The notes under the pieces: generated by a model
What the model was told of the DNA's origin: nothing
Databases searched by the model: none
What the model saw: only the letters and a program-made list of their open reading frames with translations
Program-made: the position numbers and the translations under genes
DNA from: an uncultured Persicitalea sp.
GTDB taxonomy: Bacteria; Bacteroidota; Bacteroidia; Cytophagales; Spirosomataceae
Length of the DNA: 11,945 bases
Direction: 5' to 3'
NCBI GenBank assembly: GCA_950075905.1
Contig: CATMVR010000078.1
Span: forward strand, 1-11,945
Shown: positions 6,592-11,945 of the stretch, piece after piece
How the letters are laid out: every line of letters begins with the position of its first letter
How positions within the stretch are numbered: the stretch's first letter is position 1

Positions 6592-7415
6592 TCTTTTACG
6601 AGGGTCTCGCTCAATTCCCATAGTTTGGTAGCCAAAAACTGACTTTGGGCGTCTTTGTGCGGCGACTTCTGCTTCATGTCGCTGAAATACTTCCCCGTTA
6701 CGGTCAGTACGTCGGGCGAAGTAGCCAGATAGATAGAGGTTTGGGCACCTTCCTCGGGGGATTTGAAAAAGGGCCGGGCCAGCCACATCATGATTTTGGA
6801 GAGGCCGGAGCTATCGGAGCCGAAGCTGGTAGCCACCCCGCCGGGGTGAAGGGCGTTGGAGGTAATGCCCAGCGGTTGCAGGCGTCGGGCCAGTTCGTTG
6901 GAAAACAGAATATTGGCCAGCTTGGAATTGCCATAGGTCACCCAACTGCTAAACTTTTCGGGACGAACCAGCTGGTCGATCCGGAATTTGCCGAAGCGGT
7001 GAGCGTCCGACGAAACGTGGATAATGCGGGCGTTTTTGCCGGCTTTGAGCAAATCAATGAGCCCGTTGGTCAGCAGAAAATGACCCAGATGGTTTACTTC
7101 GAAGGTCATCTCGATGCCATCTTTGGTGATCACTTCGTGGTCCATCATCAGACCGGCGTTATTGATCAGCACGTCGATGCGGCTGTGGTTGGCTTTGATA
7201 TGCTCCACGGCATCTCGCACCGACGCCAGGCTGGCCAGGTCACATTCCACAAAGGTTGTTTCGGCTTTGTCGCCAATCTCCATTTGCAGTTCATCGGCCT
7301 TTTGGGCGTTGCGGGCTACCAGTATGAGATCAAACCCGCGTTTGGCGAGTTCCAGGGCGGTCACTTTGCCGATACCCGAGGTGGGGCCGGTGATCAGGGC
7401 TACTTTTTTTTGCAT
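6570..7415 (-). CDS. Short-chain dehydrogenase/reductase, retinol dehydrogenase-like
   Basis: A 281-residue NAD(P)-dependent oxidoreductase of the classical SDR type. The Rossmann motif is TGPTSGIGK (residues 9-17, TGxxxGxG), followed by Asp59 in CDLAS, NNAG (85-88), Asn108 in FEVNHLGHF, Ser135/136 in IIHVSSDAH and the catalytic pair Tyr161/Lys165 in TYGNSKLAN, then HPGGVAT (190-196). All catalytic residues are intact. The overall pattern (EVNHLGHFLLT, VSSDAH, YxNSKLANxLF, LHPGGVAT) resembles the RDH11-14/WW-oxidoreductase branch, whose bacterial members have mostly unknown substrates. The last 22 bases overlap the end of the convergent PLP enzyme gene, so neither has room for its own terminator before the other. 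No partner gene lies beside it on this strand. Confidence 0.93.
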   Translation of the reverse strand: MQKKVALITGPTSGIGKVTALELAKRGFDLILVARNAQKADELQMEIGDKAETTFVECDLASLASVRDAVEHIKANHSRIDVLINNAGLMMDHEVITKDGIEMTFEVNHLGHFLLTNGLIDLLKAGKNARIIHVSSDAHRFGKFRIDQLVRPEKFSSWVTYGNSKLANILFSNELARRLQPLGITSNALHPGGVATSFGSDSSGLSKIMMWLARPFFKSPEEGAQTSIYLATSPDVLTVTGKYFSDMKQKSPHKDAQSQFLATKLWELSETLVKDYKPANA

Positions 7416-7676
7416 GGTCTTTTCAAGTTTGTGATTAACTACGCTTACTCTAACCGCCTACTTACTGGCATTGTTTTTCTGCGGGGTAGGTACGGTGAGC
7501 ATGGCAGATAAATCTTTTAATTTCTGGTTTAGAACAGGAAATAACCATTCCATCCGTTTTTATCAGGTGTTTGTGTGATAGATTTCAAACTTTGCGCGGC
7601 CATTGCTACCTTAGATAAGTTACTTTTTAGGGACCTGCACAAGATCAACGGAAACAAGATATTGAATCATAGCGTT

Positions 7677-10256
7677 ATGAAGTTTTTTTGCCTGTCCATA
7701 CTACTTTGGGGAATATGCCTGGCGAATGCCCTGGCTGGCGGCGTGCGCGGGCATATCACCACGAGTCAGGGCGAAGCCTTGCCCTACGCTGGCATTGTGG
7801 TGCAGGGTACCAGCACGGGTACCCTCTCCAACGCCGAAGGCTACTACGAGCTGACTTTGCCCGCCGGCACCTACGAGCTGGTGTACCAGTACCTGAGCTT
7901 CAAGACCCTTACCCGCCGCGTACAGGTCACTGACAATGCTTTTGTGACGCTTGATGTAACGCTCGAAGAGCAGCCGCTCAACCTCGATCAGGTGCAGGTA
8001 GGTAAAGGCAAGGAAGACCCGGCCTACAGCGTTATGCGCCGGGCTATTGCCAAGGCCCGTTTTCACCAGTTGCAGATCCGGAGCTACACGGCCCGGGCCT
8101 ATACCCGCAGCACGGCTTTGCCCAAAAAAATCCCGTTTTTGCTCGAAAGAAGGCTGAAAAAAGAAGGCGTACAGGAGGGAAAAGTTTTTCTGAACGAGAG
8201 CATCACGCAGATTTCCTATCGGCGTCCCAATACCTACAACCAGAAGGTACTCTCTACCCGTAACAGCCTCGACAACAGTACTCCCACGCCCAATCAGTAC
8301 GTGCTGGCCAGTTTTTACAGTCCGGAGGTGGCCGACGCCGTCACGCCGCTTTCGCCCAAAGCTTTTGCCTACTATAAGTTTGAGTACGAGGGTTTTTTTG
8401 AGGACCGGGGCGAGATCGTGAACAAGATTAAAGTCATCCCGAAAGCCTACGGGGAAGGGGTGTTTCGGGGTAGCCTGTACATCATAGAAGACCGCTGGGC
8501 CATTCATAGTTTTGATTTTCAGACGTTGTATCAAGGCCTGGATATCCGGGTAAAGCAGCTGTTTAGTCCGGTGCAGAATGTGTGGCTACCCATCAACCAG
8601 CAGTTCAAAATAGAGGGAGGGTACCTGGGGTTCGCCGGGGAGTTTAAGTACGTAGTGTCTATGAACTACCAGAAACTGGACGTAGACCCGAACCTGAAAG
8701 AAGATATTATCATAAAAGACCATAAGAAGGAAGAAGCCAAACCCACCACCAACCGCAAGGCCGACCTGGAAAAGATGATTGAGCAGCAGAAGGAATTTTC
8801 GACCAAAAATTTCCGAAAGCTTATAAAGGAATACGAGAAAGAAAAAAAGCAGGAACGCAAGGCCGCCGGGCAGGACGTGCGCGTGGTACGCGAGGACTCG
8901 ATCAGCATCGACACGCTGGCCAACCAGCGCGACACGACCTACTGGGAAACGCTCCGCCCCGTACCCCTAACGCCACTGGAAACCCGGAGCTATAAAATTC
9001 AGGACAGTATTCGGGTGGTGAAGCAGGAAAAAATGGACAAAGACAGCGCCCGAAATGACTCCACGACGTTCAAAATATCACATCTGCTGCTGGGACACTC
9101 CTACAAATGGAAAGGACGAAACACATTGACGTACGAAAGCCCCCTAAGCTCCCTGGCCTACAATACGGTGGAAGGGTATGTCTTTGATGCCTCGCTCGAA
9201 TGGACCAAACGCTGGGGTAAAAACTACCAGTTCAGTGTCAAACCGTTGGGGCGGTACAGCTTCGGCCGCGAGCGTATCAGCGGCACGCTGCAAAGCCGGA
9301 TCGGTAACCGCAAGTGGAACGCCACCGTCGAAGGCGGCGAGTACATCTACCAGTTTAACCCCAACACTCCCATTTCGCCGGGCCTCAACAGCACCACTAC
9401 CTGGTTTTTTGAGCAGAATTTCATGAAAATTTTCCAGAAACAATTCCTCAAAGCCGACTATACCTACCGCTATCTGGGAGATATTCTCACCCTGTCGACC
9501 GGCCTGGAACTAGCCCGCCGCACCGAGCTGGGCAATCTGGAAAATCCCCGGCCTTTTATCGACTGGAAAACCCGTGCCTTCACGCCCAACCGTCCCGACA
9601 ACGCGGAGGTCGCTACCACGGCCTTCCCGACGCACCGGGCTTTGCTCTGGAATCTGAACCTGAGCCTGCGTCCGTGGCAAAAGTACGCCATCCGCAACGG
9701 GCAGAAACGCTACTGGTACAACAGCGGCCCTACCTTTACGGTAGCCCTGCGGCGGGCAGTACCCCTGGATGCGTTCTCGCCCGACTACACGCTACTGGAA
9801 GGTGGCCTGCGGCATAATGTGGACACCGGTCCGCGGTCCTCGCTGCAATATGCCATTAGCGGGGGCGGTTTCCTGACCGACAAGCGGCTGTATTTTCCCG
9901 ATTTTCGGCATTTCATGGGCAATGAATTTTTCTTCCAGATGGGCGATGCGCTCACGCAGTACCGGATGCTGCCCTACTACCAGTACAGTACCTCGGCCCG
10001 CTACCTGCAGGTGCATACGCTATGGGCTACCCAGCGCTTTGTGCTCACCCGTCTGCCGTTTGTGCGGCTGGCCGGGCTGAAAGAAACCGTGCAGCTGCAC
10101 TACCTGGCCACGCCCGCCGCCAACAACTACGCCGAGCTGGTGTACGGGCTGGATGGTGTCCTCCGCCTTTTCCGGGTAGAGGTAGCCGGGCAGTTTCTGG
10201 GTGGAAACTACCAGGGGCTTGGTTTGCGGATAGGTACCACGCTCCGGCTGCGGTAG
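7677..10256 (+). CDS. DUF5686 family outer-membrane protein with CarboxypepD_reg-like domain
   Basis: The start at ATG 7677 gives 859 residues and places a signal peptide at the N-terminus (MKFFCLSILLWGICLANALA, cut near residue 20); the frame is open back to GTG 7575, but that would bury the signal. Residues 21-105 form a CarboxypepD_reg-like beta-sandwich (VRGHITTSQGEALPYAGIVV, GTLSNAEGYYELTLPAGTYEL). Residues about 112-340 are the DUF5686 periplasmic region. A charged, probably coiled insertion follows at about 340-400 (LEKMIEQQKEF, KLIKEYEKEKKQERK). From about 490 to the end the sequence has the alternating aromatic/polar pattern of outer-membrane beta strands. Many Bacteroidota genomes carry such proteins; their function is not established, though the layout recalls TonB-dependent receptors and BamA/TamA-like barrels. 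There is no TonB plug motif. The last codons form the left arm of the terminator hairpin. Confidence 0.9.
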   Translation: MKFFCLSILLWGICLANALAGGVRGHITTSQGEALPYAGIVVQGTSTGTLSNAEGYYELTLPAGTYELVYQYLSFKTLTRRVQVTDNAFVTLDVTLEEQPLNLDQVQVGKGKEDPAYSVMRRAIAKARFHQLQIRSYTARAYTRSTALPKKIPFLLERRLKKEGVQEGKVFLNESITQISYRRPNTYNQKVLSTRNSLDNSTPTPNQYVLASFYSPEVADAVTPLSPKAFAYYKFEYEGFFEDRGEIVNKIKVIPKAYGEGVFRGSLYIIEDRWAIHSFDFQTLYQGLDIRVKQLFSPVQNVWLPINQQFKIEGGYLGFAGEFKYVVSMNYQKLDVDPNLKEDIIIKDHKKEEAKPTTNRKADLEKMIEQQKEFSTKNFRKLIKEYEKEKKQERKAAGQDVRVVREDSISIDTLANQRDTTYWETLRPVPLTPLETRSYKIQDSIRVVKQEKMDKDSARNDSTTFKISHLLLGHSYKWKGRNTLTYESPLSSLAYNTVEGYVFDASLEWTKRWGKNYQFSVKPLGRYSFGRERISGTLQSRIGNRKWNATVEGGEYIYQFNPNTPISPGLNSTTTWFFEQNFMKIFQKQFLKADYTYRYLGDILTLSTGLELARRTELGNLENPRPFIDWKTRAFTPNRPDNAEVATTAFPTHRALLWNLNLSLRPWQKYAIRNGQKRYWYNSGPTFTVALRRAVPLDAFSPDYTLLEGGLRHNVDTGPRSSLQYAISGGGFLTDKRLYFPDFRHFMGNEFFFQMGDALTQYRMLPYYQYSTSARYLQVHTLWATQRFVLTRLPFVRLAGLKETVQLHYLATPAANNYAELVYGLDGVLRLFRVEVAGQFLGGNYQGLGLRIGTTLRLR

Positions 10257-10285
10257 AGCAGAGCGTGGTACCATGCGGCTTTTTT
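10233..10285 (+). terminator. Hairpin terminator of the DUF5686 gene, overlapping the facing XRE gene's stop
   Basis: GGTACCACGCTC (10233-10244) and GAGCGTGGTACC (10261-10272) form a perfect 12-bp stem with a 16-base loop holding the DUF5686 stop codon (10254-10256). After a 7-base gap comes TTTTTT (10280-10285). The gap is longer than ideal; a shorter alternative stem, GCTGC (10248-10252 region) with GCGGC (10275-10279), would abut the T-run. The T-run overlaps the TAA stop (10284-10286) of the convergent XRE gene, so the element is shared between two facing units. Read on the minus strand there is no T-run, though the strong stem could still protect the 3' end. Confidence 0.6.
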
Positions 10286-10484
10286 AATCCTCGTCTTCCA
10301 GCGTAAATACTTCCTCCACAGATTTGGAAAAGATCCGGGCGATTTTCATGCCCAGCGCCAGGGAGGGGGAGTACTTTTCGGCCTCGATGGCATTGATGGT
10401 CTGGCGCGATACGGCCACCTTCTCGGCCAGCTCGGCCTGGGTAATGTTCAGGATGGCGCGCTCGATGCGGATGCGATTTTTCAT
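10284..10484 (-). CDS. Small XRE-family HTH transcriptional regulator
   Basis: A 66-residue DNA-binding protein that is almost wholly a Cro/CI-type helix-turn-helix: ITQAELAEKVAVSRQTINAIE (residues 14-34), then AEKYSPSLALGMKIARIF and the end KSVEEVFTLEDED. This is the compact YozG-like class. ATG 10484 is the start because it begins at the family N-terminus (MKNRIRIERA) and overlaps the stop of the upstream membrane protein gene as ATGA (10484-10481), so translation is probably coupled. The frame stays open further upstream but that part is out of frame with the real membrane protein gene and has no HTH character. The palindromic site over the operon promoter (11036-11057) is the obvious candidate operator; autoregulation is inference. 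Such small regulators are often encoded beside a small membrane protein, as here. Confidence 0.9.
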   Translation of the reverse strand: MKNRIRIERAILNITQAELAEKVAVSRQTINAIEAEKYSPSLALGMKIARIFSKSVEEVFTLEDED

Positions 10485-10999
10485 AAAGCTACTTCTCCTC
10501 CTTCCTGCCGTTTCAGTTCGCGGCTTTCCTGCCAGATCAGCCAATGAAAGCGCAGCACAAAGATGAGCAGCGGCGTGAACATATTGTAGATCATGACGTT
10601 GATGAACGAAATGCCATGCACCAGCAAAATGCATAATACCAGGATGGCGGTATTGCCGTAGAGGGCCCATTGAAGCGCTTCGAGGCGCATTTGCGCCGTT
10701 CGTTCGTCTTCGTTTCTGAGGCGGGCAAACCCTACAAGCATCAAACCGGCAATCACCCCCAGCGCCAGAAGCTCGTCGATAAGCTGAAGCGAAGCTGTAC
10801 CATCTTTTTTACTTACTCCATCAAAAGCATCTTCCAGGCCCGGCTGACCTTCGGAAAATGACCAGGGAATGGTCACTTCGGCGCTCAGCGGAAAGCTTTC
10901 TTCGGACATCAGCAGCCAGCTTCCCAGAGGAATACAGATAGAGAGTAAAATCCAGCCCAGTGGTTTCCAGCCGTGGGGAAAAAGGTTGTTTGTTTTCAT
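10481..10999 (-). CDS. Small four-helix membrane protein co-transcribed with an XRE regulator
   Basis: A 172-residue inner-membrane protein with four predicted helices: about 12-31 (KPLGWILLSICIPLGSWLL), 74-94 (IDELLALGVIAGLMLVGFARL), 110-128 and 130-150. A hydrophilic loop of about 40 residues lies between helices 1 and 2. Helix 2 is followed by a charged RNEDERTAQMRLEAL segment (95-109). The DE-LLALG... and NEDER-MR-EAL pattern is similar, as I recall it, to uncharacterised proteins of Bacteroidota encoded just upstream of small XRE genes; some related families carry DUF numbers, but I cannot assign one. The gene overlaps the XRE gene by ATGA. A plausible role is membrane sensing or a cargo controlled by the regulator. 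The start at 10999 is chosen because the TM1 signal-anchor follows directly and the promoter lies about 40 bases upstream. Confidence 0.85.
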   Translation of the reverse strand: MKTNNLFPHGWKPLGWILLSICIPLGSWLLMSEESFPLSAEVTIPWSFSEGQPGLEDAFDGVSKKDGTASLQLIDELLALGVIAGLMLVGFARLRNEDERTAQMRLEALQWALYGNTAILVLCILLVHGISFINVMIYNMFTPLLIFVLRFHWLIWQESRELKRQEGGEVAL

Positions 11000-11033
11000 G
11001 GCTAATAGAATTTAGTTTTTGTAGAATACTCCA

Positions 11034-11065
11034 CAAATGTAAAATGAACTTTACATTAATGTCAA
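11034..11065 (-). promoter_or_regulatory. Promoter of the membrane protein/XRE operon
   Basis: On the minus strand, TACATTTG at 11041-11034 is an exact TAnnTTTG -7 element, and TTG at 11065-11063 lies 21 bases upstream, the Bacteroidota -33 spacing. Transcription should start near 11027, about 28 bases before the ATG at 10999. The -7 element lies within the palindrome at 11036-11057, so bound repressor would block RNA polymerase. Confidence 0.72.
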
Positions 11066-11078
11066 GTATTTTTTACAT
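11036..11078. promoter_or_regulatory. Candidate operator: repeated ATGTAAA/TTTACAT half-sites over the promoter
   Basis: AATGTAAA (11036-11043) and TTTACATT (11050-11057) form a perfect 8-bp inverted repeat with a 6-base spacer. The right arm also starts a second, imperfect palindrome, since ACATTAATGT (11053-11062) is a 10-bp perfect palindrome extended as AATGTCAA. A further TTTACAT half-site lies at 11072-11078. Paired and repeated half-sites covering the -7 to -33 region fit binding by an XRE dimer, most simply the product of the operon's own second gene. The binding itself is inferred. Confidence 0.62.
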
Positions 11079-11203
11079 AAAGACAAAAATAATTTACTAT
11101 ACGGGGAAATATTGTTCGAAGTAGGGAAGTGAAGGTACCCGCTACCGTTTTTCAGGAAGCAACCACTAAGGGTGGCCATAACCGGGCAGTCGCTCAGATT
11201 TGC

Positions 11204-11211
11204 TATTTTTG
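11204..11211 (+). promoter_or_regulatory. -7 element of the metG promoter
   Basis: TATTTTTG matches TAnnTTTG exactly and lies 82 bases before the metG ATG, giving a leader of about 75 bases. No clear TTG sits at the -33 distance, so the promoter is supported only by the -7 box and its position. Within the leader I see no T-box or riboswitch fold. Confidence 0.4.
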
Positions 11212-11293
11212 TAAAAAAATCATCCTATTATCATCTTACTACTTAGCCAATAGCGGAACGCCGCCCGGCCGAACGCTAACAGCCCTAATCCAT

Positions 11294-11945
11294 ATGTCTT
11301 TACAAAATCCCCAACGCTATACCGTCACGGCGGCTCTGATCTACGCCAACGGGCCCATCCACATTGGTCACCTGGCGGGTTGTTACATTCCAGCGGATAT
11401 TTATGTGCGCTACCTGCGCTCCAAGGGGGCCGAGGTAGCTTTTATCAGCGGTACCGACGAGCACGGTGTGCCCATCACGATTCGAGCAAAAAAAGAAGGC
11501 AGTACGCCGCAGGAAGTGGTAGACAAGTACTACGGGCAAATTGCCGAGTCTTTCGCCAATCTGGGCATATCGTTTGACGTCTACTCCCGCACCAGCAGGC
11601 CGGTGCATCACGAAACTTCCCGGGAGATTTTCAAAGACCTGTACGATAAGGGTGTATTTCTGGAAGAAACCACCGAGCAGTACTTTGACGAAACCGCCCA
11701 ACAGTTTCTGGCCGACCGCTACATTGTGGGTACCTGTCCGGTATGCTCCAACCCCAACGCCTACGGTGATCAGTGCGAGCGCTGCGGCTCCACGCTCAGC
11801 CCCACCGAGCTGATCGACCCCCGCTCGACGCTTTCGGGGGCCAAGCCGGTGATGAAGGCAACGACCAACTGGTTTTTGCCCCTCGACGCCATGCAGCCGC
11901 AAATCGAGGAGTACATTGCCAGCCACCCCGAGTGGAAAACCAACG
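11294..11945 (+). CDS. metG: Methionyl-tRNA synthetase (partial, N-terminal 217 residues)
   Basis: Class I aminoacyl-tRNA synthetase that charges tRNA-Met in the cytoplasm. It begins at ATG 11294 and runs past the right edge, so the KMSKS loop and anticodon-binding domain are not seen. Visible marks are TAALIYANGPIHIGHLAG (residues 12-29) with the HIGH ATP-binding signature at 23-26, the ISGTDEHG motif (51-58), and a zinc knuckle with Cys148, Cys151, Cys161 and Cys164 (TCPVC...QCERCG). A single CxxC-CxxC knuckle at this place, with LSPTELIDPRSTLSGAKP following, fits the E. coli-like MetG class. The N-terminal sequence and the upstream -7 box make the start secure. The gene is divergent from the membrane protein/XRE operon, separated by 294 bases. 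Confidence 0.97.
   Translation, partial: MSLQNPQRYTVTAALIYANGPIHIGHLAGCYIPADIYVRYLRSKGAEVAFISGTDEHGVPITIRAKKEGSTPQEVVDKYYGQIAESFANLGISFDVYSRTSRPVHHETSREIFKDLYDKGVFLEETTEQYFDETAQQFLADRYIVGTCPVCSNPNAYGDQCERCGSTLSPTELIDPRSTLSGAKPVMKATTNWFLPLDAMQPQIEEYIASHPEWKTN

Noticed and set aside
5908..6786. 292-codon minus-strand frame over the PLP and SDR genes
   Set aside because: It spans parts of two confident genes and has no family resemblance.
6645..7511. 288-codon plus-strand frame antisense to the SDR gene
   Set aside because: The SDR on the other strand has all cofactor and catalytic motifs; this frame is a mirror of its codon bias.
7701..8534. 277-codon minus-strand frame within the DUF5686 gene
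   Set aside because: Antisense to the CarboxypepD_reg-like and DUF5686 region, with no domain of its own.
11300..11926. 208-codon minus-strand frame over metG
   Set aside because: The plus strand shows HIGH, GTDEHG and the zinc knuckle of methionyl-tRNA synthetase.

Overview
The window looks like chromosomal DNA of a Bacteroidota bacterium, most likely order Cytophagales (Spirosomaceae-like). The reasons are a CarboxypepD_reg-like/DUF5686 outer-membrane protein, LytTR regulators, a TPR-containing HisKA_2 sensor kinase, weak Shine-Dalgarno sequences, and promoters of the Bacteroidota form (TTG, about 19-22 bases, TAnnTTTG). GC is about 50% or a little higher. The genus cannot be fixed from the sequence alone. 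I see no insertion sequence, prophage, CRISPR array, tRNA or rRNA.

Layout, left to right. (1) 1-1275, minus strand: the 5' part of a dienoyl-CoA-isomerase-like crotonase, a stand-alone LytTR DNA-binding protein with a good intrinsic terminator, and a previously uncalled 45-residue lipoprotein. (2) 1566-4064, plus strand: a two-component system made of a periplasmic-TPR, one-TM HisKA_2 sensor kinase followed after 30 bases by a receiver-LytTR response regulator. (3) 4114-5361, minus strand: an exported thioredoxin-fold protein with a CPHC motif and a helical C-terminal region. (4) 5467-6591, plus strand: a PLP-dependent trans-sulfuration enzyme, divergent from the thioredoxin gene. (5) 6570-7415, minus strand: a retinol-dehydrogenase-like SDR whose 3' end overlaps the PLP gene by 22 bases. 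(6) 7677-10256, plus strand: a large DUF5686 outer-membrane protein ending in a hairpin terminator. (7) 10284-10999, minus strand: a two-gene operon (four-helix membrane protein and small XRE regulator, overlapping by ATGA) with a promoter overlapped by a palindromic operator candidate. (8) 11294-end, plus strand: the start of metG, with its own -7 element.

Most genes are metabolic or envelope housekeeping types in short transcription units. The regulatory parts stand out. At 580-4064 there is a TPR kinase, a LytTR regulator, an orphan LytTR protein and a tiny lipoprotein grouped together. At 10284-11078 there is a compact XRE/membrane-protein pair whose own promoter carries repeated ATGTAAA half-sites, which suggests autoregulation. 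I found no clear evidence of a wholly new defence or mobile system; the XRE/membrane pair and the small lipoprotein/LytTR group are the best candidates for undescribed biology.
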